DNA of 64,000 bases from Chryseobacterium gleum (GTDB lineage: Bacteria > Bacteroidota > Bacteroidia > Flavobacteriales_D > Crocinitomicaceae): contig CAMCWF010000010.1 of the NCBI GenBank assembly GCA_945882095.1, positions 1-64,000 on the forward strand, read 5' to 3'. A program made the position numbers and the translations under genes. The stretch's first letter is position 1. The number at the start of each line of letters is the position of its first letter. The notes under the pieces were generated by a model. That model saw only the letters and a list, made by a program, of their open reading frames with translations. It had not been told where the DNA came from and made no database searches. This document shows, piece by piece, positions 1 to 9,232 of this stretch.

Positions 1-2003
1 GTGGGGGCCCAAACAGAATTCACTTTAATTTCTCCCGAATTGGGTGGAGAAACATTAAAGGTAACTGCATGAGGTCCGGTTAACGCATAACAATCTACCA
101 AACCTTGGGTAAGGGCCGTACATCTCGCGTTCATGTAATCCCTCAAAACCTGGACATTGGTGTTCCATTCAGCGAGGGTTCCTCCCCATTTACCAACCTG
201 TCCGGGCATTTCGGGTGCAATTTCGGCAATCATGCTATCGAGAAGACCAATGGCATAACTGCAGCTAAATTTTGTATTTAGGAGGTCTATGTACCTTGTA
301 ATGTAATACTGATGTACTTCGGGATTTTCATTGATAAGTTTAGATAACAATGTAGTATGTCCTTGTCCTCCGGGATCGGGAAGGTTTTCAGCGTTACATG
401 GATCGGCGTCAGGGGCAGTGGATGGCACGCCGGTATAGTTGACGTAATGTCCAAAAGTTGCATCAAGATCCCACAGGGTGTAACGCCATTTTTTTTCATT
501 TCCAGCGGTATCGATGCCTCTCCACCAGGCTGTATTCCAGTTAAGCCAATCGGTGGCAACACAATAGGAATTTAACATAAAATAATCCGCCAAGGAGCGC
601 CAATTCAAAAGGCTATCCACATATTGAAAATTGGACGCAACCCCCATGTTATTTGTTTGGATGTAGCCTTTCAAATTGTTCCAGTTGTTCAAGGCATTGG
701 GTGCACCATATTCTTCCCACGTTCCACCCCACGTTTTTAGGTATTCAATGTGATAACGGTCTTGATTGGAATAGTATTCCGTAAAATCATGGTCATCGAC
801 CTTCTCTCGAATGTCGTATACGCCCCAATACTGGCCATTCAAATACAAGACACAAGGCCTCCATGTTCGTTCGTCTAAGCGAAGGTCAGCGCGGGCAGAA
901 AGTTCATGGACGAAAGCATCGCGTATGTGGGCACCCCCAGAGAAAGGATAATTGTCGTTGGCAGCCGCTTTTAAGATAAGGCGTTGAAATTTTGTTCGGG
1001 ATTTATAAGGGAAAATGGGGTGTTCAATGTCGCCATTGTATCCATATTGATCCCGGTTAATGTAATCAAACCCCCGTTGGGCATAGCCCCAGGAATCGTT
1101 CCCATGTTTGTTAAAATCCCCTTGTCCCTCATCGATAAAAGCACCATTGTCTTCGAAAAACTCAAAAGCCCCGATGTTGCTGATAGGACCTTGGTTTCCA
1201 TTGGCAATTAGATCATAAATTCCGACATCACAAACGGAAATAACCGGAATGGTGTGGGTGACATTGATAAAATAGGTATTGGTTTCAATAAAGGATGGCA
1301 AATTTGCGGAAAAACAGATGGCTCTTAACACCGTTGTTGTGGAAATTGATAGGGGGCCAACGTACAGATTTGAAGCCGCCGTGGGCGTTGAACCATCTAA
1401 GGTATACCTTATCGTAGCGCTTGGATTGCTGCACGAGATGGAAACGGTTTGTGCAGATGGATAAAATCCAGGGGCTAGGCTTAAAATGGGCTTAGGGGTA
1501 TAAAAAGGAATTGCACCTACATTAGGGGCATTGGGGGTTGGGGTTGTGAAAAGCGAAAAAGTACTTGCGCCATTGGTGGTTCTTCCAACCGAATGGTTTT
1601 GTTGCGTGAGGTGGACGATTTTAAATGAATCCACAACCGCTAATGCGGGATTGCTAAGAATGATCCATTCTCCCTCGGTTTGAGAAAGGTTAAAATTGGG
1701 GTGCAATTCATTCCCGTTGACCAAGTTTCGTTTGGAGCAGAAAACCATTGCATAGCCATTTGGCGCAATGGTTCCCGAGGGGATGGCCCACTTCGTTAGG
1801 TTGGTGGGGCGGTCAGACAAATACCAACCTGAAAGATTAACATTGGAACCTGAGACATTGATCAATTCAATCCAATCTTCGTTTTGACCAAAGGCATCTA
1901 CGGGTCCGGTAATGTTGGAACAAGAATACTCATTGATCTTGATTTGACCCCAAGAAGACGAGAGGAAAAACAGGAACATAAAGGACACTAAAAACATTCT
2001 CAT
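1..2003 (-). CDS. CotH kinase-like exported protein with lamin-tail domain (3' part cut off)
   Basis: The reading frame is open from the ATG at 2003 to the window edge (667 codons), so the C-terminus is missing. A signal peptide covers about residues 1-19 and ends in SSWGQ. Residues about 20-130 look like a lamin-tail domain (INEYSC, WIELIN, GWYLSD). A chitobiase C-terminal-like module sits near 195-206 (IRYTLDGSTPT). The CotH-like part spans about 260-540, with YLNGQYWGVYDIREK at about 386-400 and YTLWDLDATFGHY near 506-518. CotH proteins of spore formers are atypical protein kinases, and Bacteroidota carry many secreted relatives of unknown substrate. An export or adhesion module may follow the cut. 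It is transcribed away from the lipoprotein gene at 2103. Confidence 0.85.
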   Translation of the reverse strand, partial: MRMFLVSFMFLFFLSSSWGQIKINEYSCSNITGPVDAFGQNEDWIELINVSGSNVNLSGWYLSDRPTNLTKWAIPSGTIAPNGYAMVFCSKRNLVNGNELHPNFNLSQTEGEWIILSNPALAVVDSFKIVHLTQQNHSVGRTTNGASTFSLFTTPTPNAPNVGAIPFYTPKPILSLAPGFYPSAQTVSISCSNPSATIRYTLDGSTPTAASNLYVGPLSISTTTVLRAICFSANLPSFIETNTYFINVTHTIPVISVCDVGIYDLIANGNQGPISNIGAFEFFEDNGAFIDEGQGDFNKHGNDSWGYAQRGFDYINRDQYGYNGDIEHPIFPYKSRTKFQRLILKAAANDNYPFSGGAHIRDAFVHELSARADLRLDERTWRPCVLYLNGQYWGVYDIREKVDDHDFTEYYSNQDRYHIEYLKTWGGTWEEYGAPNALNNWNNLKGYIQTNNMGVASNFQYVDSLLNWRSLADYFMLNSYCVATDWLNWNTAWWRGIDTAGNEKKWRYTLWDLDATFGHYVNYTGVPSTAPDADPCNAENLPDPGGQGHTTLLSKLINENPEVHQYYITRYIDLLNTKFSCSYAIGLLDSMIAEIAPEMPGQVGKWGGTLAEWNTNVQVLRDYMNARCTALTQGLVDCYALTGPHAVTFNVSPPNSGEIKVNSVWAP

Positions 2004-2072
2004 AACAGTACCTTAATAATACGCAAGTTACGTTAATTTAATTTGAATCGCGAAGAGCCAAAATTTTTTGCT

Positions 2073-2080
2073 TAGTTTTG
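2073..2080 (+). promoter_or_regulatory. possible -7 promoter element
   Basis: TAGTTTTG matches the Bacteroidota -7 consensus TAnnTTTG. No TTG lies at the right distance upstream, so this is weak. If real, the transcript starts near 2084, which excludes an ATG at 2082 and favours the ATG at 2103 for the lipoprotein gene. Confidence 0.35.
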
Positions 2081-2102
2081 AATGAATCTCAATATAAAAT
2101 CC

Positions 2103-2510
2103 ATGAAATATTTTCGATTAATAACAGTATGTATCGCATTGGGATTCCTGTTTTTAGGTTGTTCAAAAACCGAAGGGGTTGGTGGGAAGGCGAAAATTCA
2201 AGGCGTATTCATGGCCAATTATTATTCGGACGCAATGTTAACGCAATTCACGGGCAAGGGACCGGTATCCAATGACAATGTCTTTATTGTTTACGGCACA
2301 GAAGATTCTTTCTATGATGACAATGTAAAAACAAGTTTTGACGGGAGTTTTGTTTTCAGTTATTTGAAACCAGGAAAATATACCCTGTTTACCTATGAGA
2401 ATTGCTATCCTTGTGCAAGTTTAACCAAGGAGAAACTCATCGAAGTAGAAATCACGAAAAAGGATGAAGTCATTGACATTGGTGAAGTTTTACTTAAAAA
2501 GCAACAATAA
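2103..2510 (+). CDS. small lipoprotein, unknown function
   Basis: The product is about 135 residues. It has a lipoprotein signal with lipobox LFLGC, so the mature protein should start at the cysteine and be membrane anchored. After it comes one beta-rich domain with an FDGSFVFSYLKPGKYTL stretch, the pattern of transthyretin-like or carboxypeptidase-regulatory-like folds that often act as binding or spacer domains. Two cysteines in ENCYPCAS could form a disulfide. An ATG at 2082 would add seven residues before the signal and lies on top of the possible promoter, so 2103 is preferred. It ends one base before the likely start of the outer-membrane protein gene, so the two are probably co-transcribed. 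The fold assignment is inference and no function is known. Confidence 0.7.
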   Translation: MKYFRLITVCIALGFLFLGCSKTEGVGGKAKIQGVFMANYYSDAMLTQFTGKGPVSNDNVFIVYGTEDSFYDDNVKTSFDGSFVFSYLKPGKYTLFTYENCYPCASLTKEKLIEVEITKKDEVIDIGEVLLKKQQ

Positions 2511-2511
2511 A

Positions 2512-3195
2512 GTGTGGCGTTGGGTTTTACTTTCCTTGATGTTCACACAAGTGAGCGCACAATCGTACACTTCAGAGGTGTGGGTCTTAAGTGGAATAAA
2601 AACAGAACTTTCAAAAAAAATCGATTTAGGGCTATCGTTGAATCAGCGCTATGGTACCCAAGGATTGGAGACTTTTTTTCCGGAAGGCATGCTGCGTTTT
2701 AAGGCGAGTAAGTGGTTTCGCCCCTCTGTTGAATATCGATTTATTGCAAAAAAGCGCTTGGATGGTTCTTATGGCACGAGCCAAAGAATTAACTTGAATG
2801 TTTTGTTTACCTATACCAAAAAAAGGTTAGACGCAGGGTTGAGGTTACGTTATCAGTTTGGGTTCAATCGATTTTCGTATGCTTATGATTCGGAATTTGA
2901 CGTTGCTTTTCGCGTTAAGCCTTATCTTACTTACGATGTTAAAGACTTCATACTTACACCCACTGTGAGCACGGAGTTTTTTTATGACCCTACCCATTCT
3001 GCTTCAGGTCAACAGATAAAAAAGATACGTTCATACTTGGGAACCACATTGGATTTAAATTCACCACATGAGTTTTCATTAGGATATTATTACGATTGGA
3101 ATGTAAACCAGTGGAATCCTACCAACAAGCACATTTTCATGTTATCTTACCAATATAAATGGAAGCGTTCGACTTCGAAGAAGGACAATCATTAA
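2512..3195 (+). CDS. DUF2490-like outer-membrane beta-barrel protein
   Basis: After a signal peptide (WVLLSLMFTQVSAQ) the protein is a chain of amphipathic strands rich in Tyr, Arg and Phe, such as WFRPSVEYRF and DAGLRLRYQFGFNRF, and it ends in a strand with aromatic residues (FMLSYQYKW). This is the look of the DUF2490 family of small barrels. The role of that family is not established. The GTG at 2512 gives a compact signal peptide and a one-base gap to the preceding lipoprotein gene. An ATG at 2464 is also in frame but would overlap that gene by 47 bases. It probably acts with the lipoprotein at the cell surface, which is inferred from position only. Confidence 0.7.
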   Translation: MWRWVLLSLMFTQVSAQSYTSEVWVLSGIKTELSKKIDLGLSLNQRYGTQGLETFFPEGMLRFKASKWFRPSVEYRFIAKKRLDGSYGTSQRINLNVLFTYTKKRLDAGLRLRYQFGFNRFSYAYDSEFDVAFRVKPYLTYDVKDFILTPTVSTEFFYDPTHSASGQQIKKIRSYLGTTLDLNSPHEFSLGYYYDWNVNQWNPTNKHIFMLSYQYKWKRSTSKKDNH

Positions 3196-3199
3196 ACGA

Positions 3200-6100
3200 T
3201 CAATAGGCATTTTCACTTAATCTAGCGATTACTTTCTCGAGGTTTTGAAGTTTGCGCTCTTGCCTGCTTGAAATAGCTGTTTCTGTAAAGTATTTATGTT
3301 GTTGAAGAAACTTTACTTGAATTTCATCCCATTCTTTTGCGGAACCGATTTTGCCTTTACCAAGTAGTTCCTTTTTCAGGTTGTCAGAAATGGCATCAAA
3401 ATGGGTCGTTCCCAGATAATCTAAGTCTGCGTCGCAAATAATTTCTTGCAGTTTGTTCACAGGTTTATGGGGTATTTGGGTGACAAATATCAATTCTGAA
3501 ATGGTTTTGATGTGTTGCTCCGTATACCCATATTTCGGTAACATTTCCTCTGCCATTTTTGCCCCAATAGGCTCATTGTGTTCATATTGATGAACAAAGC
3601 CTGCATCGTGAAAAAGTGCTGCCGTTTTCAGTAGAAACAATCCTTCATCAGTAACGCCTTCCAAAAGAGCGATGCGTTCAACGGCTTTGACGACGTCCTT
3701 GGTGTGTTCAAGTGTGTGGTAAAACAAATCATTAGGCAAAGCGGTCTCGAGTAAATGCACAAGTTCATTTTCAGCTTTGTAGTATTTTATGGAGCTAAAA
3801 TAATGCAACGATACAATTTCATAGAAGCGGTCATTTGGCAGCAACCCCTCACCCTTTATTGAAAGTTCCGGTTTAATCCTTTTGATTTCATACATGTCAA
3901 TGATGGCTTTTGATTTCATTTGGGCTTTCCCCATGCTTTCAAATTCAAAATAAGGCTCAACGATTTTAAAAGTATGTTCAGAAATCGCAACAGACCCAGG
4001 TTTAGCAAGCATTTCCATGCGCTGCGCTTTGTTTACGGCAGAACCCCAAACATCGTATGCTATTTTTAGTTTACCAATAATACCAGCGGTTACAGGTCCC
4101 GTGTTAATGCCAATTCTGATTTCCCAATAGTCTTTATGGTTAGCGATGGCTTCATACTTTCTTGCCTTCATGTAGTCTTGAATTTGCAAGGAAGCGATGC
4201 AACTGTCGATGGCATGAGTGGAGTTCTTTTCTGGTATTCCGCCCACCGCCATGTATGCATCCCCAATGGTTTTGATTTTTTCCAGGTTATTTGCGAGGAT
4301 AATTTGATCAAATCTACGGAACAAAACGTCGAGTTTATTCACCAAACGGGAAGGGGTCATCGACTCTGCAATTTTCGTAAATCCAACCACATCGGTAAAA
4401 ATAATTGATGCAGATTCATATGCTTTTGCTTGTACTTTTCCCCTAACCTTCAATTCCTTCACTACCTGTGCGGGAAGCGCATTTCCTAGCCATCGCTCAG
4501 CATTTTCTTTCTCAATAAACAGCAATCTTTGTTGAAGAATCACCTTTTCTTTCTCTTCATTGATGACTTCGTTCTGAAGTTCTATTTTGTGTTTCTGTTC
4601 TCTGATTTCCTTGGTTCGTTGGACAATTTTCATTTCCAATCTTACATTTTCTCGTCGTGTTTTTTCGATTCTCTTACGGATGTAAATCACCACAGCAATT
4701 GCGAATAAAACGGCCATGAAAATCCAAAATTCAACCGTGGCCCACAGTGGTGGATGGATAACAATGGTTAGTAAAGCAGGGGTTTCTGTCCAAGCGCCTC
4801 CGCCAAACCGAGAATAAATTCGAACATAATAAGTGCCAGAAGCCAATGAATTAAAGGGAATCCGGTTCGATGCCCCTAGTAAAATGGTGTCTGTTTCTTC
4901 TCCAATGATTACATATTTATAATCGACATAGCGTGAAAGATGAAGTGAATTGGGCTGAAAGAAAACCTCAAAATTTCGAAAATTATAATCCAATTCTATG
5001 CGGTTGGCTTGGTCAGCTAATTCGGTTCCAAGGATAAATCCTTTTGGCCAGCGACTGCTTTTTCTTTCGAACTTTACTTTGGAAATTAGGGGGAATAAGG
5101 GTTGGGACTTCTGTGAAAAATCCTTTGGATTAAAATAATTAAAGCCAAAAATCCCTCCGAAAAAAACCCTTCCTGTTGCATCTTGGTAATAGGCATTGGA
5201 GTTAAACTCATTGACTTCACCACCAAATTTTTCATTATTGTCGTCCAACTTCCCATATTGATCAAGACACACAATCCCTCGGTTGGTACTTACCCATAAT
5301 TTTCCCAATTGATCCTTCACCATGCCATTGATAACATTGTTTGGGAGCCCTTCTTTTTTGGTTATGGCGGTACATTTTCCTGTTGAAAAGTCTACTTTAA
5401 TGAGTCCTGATCCGTAGGTTCCAATCACCATAACATTCCGAGAAAAGGAAGCAAGACACATTAAAGGATCGTTGGTTAGGGCTTTGATTTTTCGGTTTAA
5501 TGAATGGGGTACAAGCGCCAAGGTTCCGTTCTTGTTTTCGAGTTGGCAGAGCCCCATGTTTTCTAATAAAACCCATAACTTACCCTTGGTTTTTGCGATA
5601 TCTCGTGCGCTACCGTAAGGGGCACTTTTTCCGACCACCCTTATTTCGCTGAACGTTTTGGATTTATAGTTATAGAGCAATACACCCGCATTGGTCGCGA
5701 TGATATAATGGTCTTTGAGTGCCGCAATTTTATAAAAATGTTTATGTCTTGACCTTATGCTGGGCTCATTAATTTGAATGGGGGTAAATGGTTTTTTCGA
5801 ACCTGGATTGAAAAAAAAGAGTCCGTCAAAACAGGCCAAGAGGTAGTCTCCCTTTTTTATCTTTTGGATGTCTAACACGGAGGCATCTCCACCATAAGAC
5901 ATGGTTTTTGCACCTGTACGGTTGAAATGGGTAAGTTTTGAGGACGAAAAATCCAATATGGAAACACCAACGTCTGTGCCGATAAGCAGTTCATTCGATG
6001 TTTTTCCCGACTGAAAACTCCAGACATTTTCGCAGGGCAATCCTTTATCGAGGATCCCAGAAGGACCAATTTTATTCAACCCAATATGTTGTTCAATGAA

Positions 6101-7054
6101 ACTTGAAACACCTCGATCTGAACCTACCCAAAACACATTGCTTTTGTCTTTGTACAAGACACTCAACAAGTTTGAGGAGAGGCTTTGCGATTGAAAAATG
6201 TCAGAGGTGTAATTTTGTATCTCCCCCTTGTCGTTTAGCGTAAAAAGTCCATTTTGTGCGGTTGCGATAAGCCACAACCCATTGATTTCTTGTAAACCGA
6301 CAACGTTTATTTTTTCTAGGTTTTTGAACTGTGTGAACACTTTGGTTTTTTGGTGTGTCAGTAGGTTTACCTTAAAACTTTCAACGGAGGAGAAAACATA
6401 AACCGATTCATTCACACAAAAAACACTGTTCACTGAATTTTCCTTTGGAGGAACAATCTCTTTAAAACCCGATTGAGCTGTGACCCATAGAACTCGATTG
6501 TTTTCCCCGAGAAGGATCAGTCCTTTTTTTGCTGGCGTTATGGTTTTTACAACAAAGCCTGGTTTTTTCCATACTGAAAATTGTTTGGTGCTAACGTTAA
6601 ATATAAAAGTCTCTTGGTCCGAAGTCAACAATAGCAACTCACGCGAATTGAGTACCTGTCCCTGGGTAAAGGCCCATCGTCTTTTTTGATTGGGGAAATA
6701 GGTATGAAAGGTTTCGTTTTTTGCATTGAAGCAAAGCAATCCATTCTTGGTGCCAAACCAAAGGTTTCCTTTCTCATCCTTGCAAGCAGAAAAGACATAG
6801 GCGTCTTCAATGCCCTTTTCTTGGTATTTTTGATAGACCGTAAAATTGGCTCCATCGAAACGATTTAGGCCTTCTTGTGTTCCAAACCAAATTTGGTGTT
6901 GGTTGTCTTCAATGATTGATGTAACCGAAGATTGGGATAGGCCATCGGTAATTCGGAAGTTGGTGAAGGAGATTAAAGATTGTGCAAAACCGATCGAACC
7001 AAAGGCAAAAAAAACAAAAAGGAGACTCCCTTTCAATTGCTTAAAAGGGAACAT
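3200..7054 (-). CDS. periplasmic propeller/Y_Y_Y receptor fused to adenylate cyclase and HD domain
   Basis: A 1284-residue membrane receptor. It has a signal peptide (to about residue 25), then beta-propeller repeats of the two-component-regulator type (motifs such as GLSQSSVTSIIEDN and IWFGTQEGLNRFD) to about 690. A Y_Y_Y-like domain follows at about 700-765, one membrane helix at about 774-795, and a Lys/Glu coiled coil to about 860. The cyclase carries FTDVVGFT (Asp888) and GDAYMAV (Asp932) for metals, Lys in KIKTIGD and Asp in YDVWG for adenine, and Asn/Arg in VNKAQRME. All key residues for ATP cyclisation are therefore visible. An HD domain at about 1100-1230 has HTLEH (His1113, His1117), FHD (His1149-Asp1150) and a late Asp in CDADLDYLG. 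It resembles hybrid two-component receptors whose kinase has been replaced. The ligand is unknown. Confidence 0.88.
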   Translation of the reverse strand: MFPFKQLKGSLLFVFFAFGSIGFAQSLISFTNFRITDGLSQSSVTSIIEDNQHQIWFGTQEGLNRFDGANFTVYQKYQEKGIEDAYVFSACKDEKGNLWFGTKNGLLCFNAKNETFHTYFPNQKRRWAFTQGQVLNSRELLLLTSDQETFIFNVSTKQFSVWKKPGFVVKTITPAKKGLILLGENNRVLWVTAQSGFKEIVPPKENSVNSVFCVNESVYVFSSVESFKVNLLTHQKTKVFTQFKNLEKINVVGLQEINGLWLIATAQNGLFTLNDKGEIQNYTSDIFQSQSLSSNLLSVLYKDKSNVFWVGSDRGVSSFIEQHIGLNKIGPSGILDKGLPCENVWSFQSGKTSNELLIGTDVGVSILDFSSSKLTHFNRTGAKTMSYGGDASVLDIQKIKKGDYLLACFDGLFFFNPGSKKPFTPIQINEPSIRSRHKHFYKIAALKDHYIIATNAGVLLYNYKSKTFSEIRVVGKSAPYGSARDIAKTKGKLWVLLENMGLCQLENKNGTLALVPHSLNRKIKALTNDPLMCLASFSRNVMVIGTYGSGLIKVDFSTGKCTAITKKEGLPNNVINGMVKDQLGKLWVSTNRGIVCLDQYGKLDDNNEKFGGEVNEFNSNAYYQDATGRVFFGGIFGFNYFNPKDFSQKSQPLFPLISKVKFERKSSRWPKGFILGTELADQANRIELDYNFRNFEVFFQPNSLHLSRYVDYKYVIIGEETDTILLGASNRIPFNSLASGTYYVRIYSRFGGGAWTETPALLTIVIHPPLWATVEFWIFMAVLFAIAVVIYIRKRIEKTRRENVRLEMKIVQRTKEIREQKHKIELQNEVINEEKEKVILQQRLLFIEKENAERWLGNALPAQVVKELKVRGKVQAKAYESASIIFTDVVGFTKIAESMTPSRLVNKLDVLFRRFDQIILANNLEKIKTIGDAYMAVGGIPEKNSTHAIDSCIASLQIQDYMKARKYEAIANHKDYWEIRIGINTGPVTAGIIGKLKIAYDVWGSAVNKAQRMEMLAKPGSVAISEHTFKIVEPYFEFESMGKAQMKSKAIIDMYEIKRIKPELSIKGEGLLPNDRFYEIVSLHYFSSIKYYKAENELVHLLETALPNDLFYHTLEHTKDVVKAVERIALLEGVTDEGLFLLKTAALFHDAGFVHQYEHNEPIGAKMAEEMLPKYGYTEQHIKTISELIFVTQIPHKPVNKLQEIICDADLDYLGTTHFDAISDNLKKELLGKGKIGSAKEWDEIQVKFLQQHKYFTETAISSRQERKLQNLEKVIARLSENAY

Positions 7055-7212
7055 GTCTCATGTATTTTTCTGGGGGTTCAACGCTGGCGATTTCAATCAA
7101 ACGCTCTGTGCAAGTGGTAACGATTTCATTCTTTGGATTCACGGCACAAATATTTAATTCTAAATTAGCTAAATATTGTTGAACCCTTCCAAAAAGTTTG
7201 AGCAATCCTATT

Positions 7213-8421
7213 TTAACGCCTCGAATTTATGTTCTTTTTACTCTTTTGCACATTGAATCCAATGTTTAATCCTACGTAGCCCCCCCCTTTTTGGGAAGAG
7301 TAAAAAGCATTTACTGGAACGTTTAAAGCGCCACGACGGAATGTTCTTCCAAAGGCAAAAACAAACGTTGTGTTGATGGATTTTGATCCTCTTGTGTCGA
7401 ATTGCTTTGTAAATTGGTAGTTAGGATTAAATTCTTCCGGAGTCGGCTGGTAGTAAACGCCATTGACATTGTATTCAGGGTAGGCCGGATTGTTATAAAA
7501 ATTGGCTGTGCAATATTGATTCCAGTCTGTTTGACTAAAATAGCTTCCCTGAGATATTTTATTTTCTGTGTCAAAGAACCCTTGACTGGTTGATTTCACG
7601 CTAAATCCAGGTCCAAATGCGAATTCCCATCCTGCTTTTCCAAAGCGAAATCCATTCATGATTGTCAAGGATGGAATAAATTTTCCTTGTTCTAGCCCAC
7701 TGACATTAACAATACACTCGACCAATGCGGAAAAGTTTTCGGTACCAACATACTGCCCCTCTACCTGATACCCAATCATACTTACCCCAGGAAACATATC
7801 CAATCCACCTTGTTCCTCACTTCGCTTAGCAAACTTACTGAGGGAGCCTACCATAAAGGCGTAACCGATGCGAGGTCCGCTGTTGTTAATTTTCCCTACA
7901 TTATTGGAGGATATAGGCTCGTTTTTAAACGCAAGACGTTCAGCGATCACTTTATCAATTTCTATCTGATTCATTTCTTTGATCATTTGTTCTATCATTC
8001 GTTGAATTTCTGGTTCTTGGTTGTCAAATTCTTTGACCATTGATTGGTGTATGGTCCTGTTTTTAACATCTACCATTTTTAACGTAATGGCAATTTTATT
8101 TCCCAATCCGTCAAAGCTTCCACACAGGACAAAATCTACTTTTAATCCTTCGCCAAGATCAGACAGACAATTCAACCCATAACAACCGCTTGAAAAAGCA
8201 GCATTTGCTTTGATTGCATCCGCCATGTCAAACTCATCTAGCACCTTGAATTTATCAATTTTTATAAGCTCCAGGCGCATCATTTTCGACGCGATTTCGG
8301 GTTTAATCGAAAGGTTATTGACATTGGGATTCGCTACTGCAATGCTTTTACTCATTTGGTTTTGAGACAAACCGTGAAAAAAAAGACATAATCCAAAAAA
8401 AGAGGTAACCAATAATTTCAT
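7213..8421 (-). CDS. outer-membrane protein with CsgG/TolB-like N-terminal domain
   Basis: The 402-residue product has a signal peptide of about 19 residues. Residues about 25-150 have the alternating pattern of periplasmic CsgG/TolB-like domains that sense or assemble: KMMRLELIKIDKFKVLDEFDMADAI, then SGCYGLNCLSDLGEGLKVDFVLCGSFDGLG. A linker with KEMNQIEIDKVIAERLAF follows. The rest (about 175-395) looks like a beta-barrel or OmpA-like barrel with alternating aromatic strands. Two cysteine-rich spots, CYGLNC, could form a disulfide. It lies 158 bases upstream of the receptor-cyclase gene on the same strand and may share its transcript. The domain name is a pattern-based guess and the function is unknown. 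Confidence 0.65.
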   Translation of the reverse strand: MKLLVTSFFGLCLFFHGLSQNQMSKSIAVANPNVNNLSIKPEIASKMMRLELIKIDKFKVLDEFDMADAIKANAAFSSGCYGLNCLSDLGEGLKVDFVLCGSFDGLGNKIAITLKMVDVKNRTIHQSMVKEFDNQEPEIQRMIEQMIKEMNQIEIDKVIAERLAFKNEPISSNNVGKINNSGPRIGYAFMVGSLSKFAKRSEEQGGLDMFPGVSMIGYQVEGQYVGTENFSALVECIVNVSGLEQGKFIPSLTIMNGFRFGKAGWEFAFGPGFSVKSTSQGFFDTENKISQGSYFSQTDWNQYCTANFYNNPAYPEYNVNGVYYQPTPEEFNPNYQFTKQFDTRGSKSINTTFVFAFGRTFRRGALNVPVNAFYSSQKGGGYVGLNIGFNVQKSKKNINSRR

Positions 8422-8527
8422 GTGTTTTAAATTTTAAGTTGAGGCAAATTTCCAAAGAATTGAAAACAGGCATAAACTGAATCATAACACCCTTGATTTA
8501 CGACTTGCGAAATACGCAAATCGGTTC

Positions 8528-9232
8528 CTAGAATTGGTTTTTTGTAGCCGTATAAACCTTGCGGATGGCCACGAAATAAAAGGCACAGCCAATCATCAAT
8601 AGGACATGGCTAAAATCGTTTCGATCGAACCATGGATGAATATTGATTTTTAAACTTTGTATGAAGACATTTGGCAACAAGACCAATGCGCCCATCCAGA
8701 AATACCTGAAATTCACGTTGATTTTTTGTTGATATACAACGGATAAATAGCCAATGGCATAAGAAAGTCCAACGAGCGTATAGAGCGCCGGTATTCGAAG
8801 TCCGATGAATGGTTTTTTCTCCAAATCCAAAAAGGTAAATACAAGAATTTCGGCAAATAAAAACACGATGAATTTCACTAAAAAGATTTTTTTAAGTCCT
8901 TTTATTTTTGATTTATCCATATAAATTGAGACCATCGCTAACTCTGCCAAATAGGTCGAAACCATTCCCAACAACCAAGAAGGATATCTACCAATAATTC
9001 CTGTATAATTATACAAACTATGGCCCAATCCGCCTAAAAAAAAGGAAATGCCAAATACAAGAAAATAGGCTCTCCAAAGGCGGTAGAAACCCCTGTTGTC
9101 TTTTGGAAAATTAAAATAAACGAGCAACGAAAAAATAAAAATCAGGGTATTACCAATCAACGAATTGGGTTCAAGTAGCGCTAAATCACCAATGTTCCAT
9201 TGAATTTTTTCAAAGTCTTTTCCTATGATCAC
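8528..9232 (-). CDS. seven-helix-type integral membrane protein, unknown
   Basis: The 234-residue protein is almost all hydrophobic helices, about seven, with short charged loops. Conserved-looking polar residues inside or near helices are the His in GGLGHSLYNY, the Glu in YLAELAMVSIYMD, and the Asp/Ser/His of DRNDFSHVLLMIG near the C-terminus. That arrangement loosely recalls the CREST hydrolase superfamily, but I cannot confirm a relationship. It starts with GTG at 9232 and shares one base with the TAG stop of the upstream SDR gene, so translation is probably coupled. It is the last gene of the tdk-to-here operon. The function is unknown. Confidence 0.65.
   Translation of the reverse strand: MIIGKDFEKIQWNIGDLALLEPNSLIGNTLIFIFSLLVYFNFPKDNRGFYRLWRAYFLVFGISFFLGGLGHSLYNYTGIIGRYPSWLLGMVSTYLAELAMVSIYMDKSKIKGLKKIFLVKFIVFLFAEILVFTFLDLEKKPFIGLRIPALYTLVGLSYAIGYLSVVYQQKINVNFRYFWMGALVLLPNVFIQSLKINIHPWFDRNDFSHVLLMIGCAFYFVAIRKVYTATKNQF

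Noticed and set aside
287-1464. Small reading frames on both strands inside the CotH-like gene
   Set aside because: They are shadows of the long open frame, whose protein sequence is domain-like throughout.
7074-7186. Nine-base inverted repeat (GGGTTCAAC and GTTGAACCC) in the gap between the receptor and CsgG-like genes
   Set aside because: The copies are 95 bases apart, with no supporting promoter or conserved structure; probably chance.
8505-8519. TTGCG/CGCAA hairpin after the membrane protein gene
   Set aside because: Only five pairs and no U-run, so it is not a convincing terminator.
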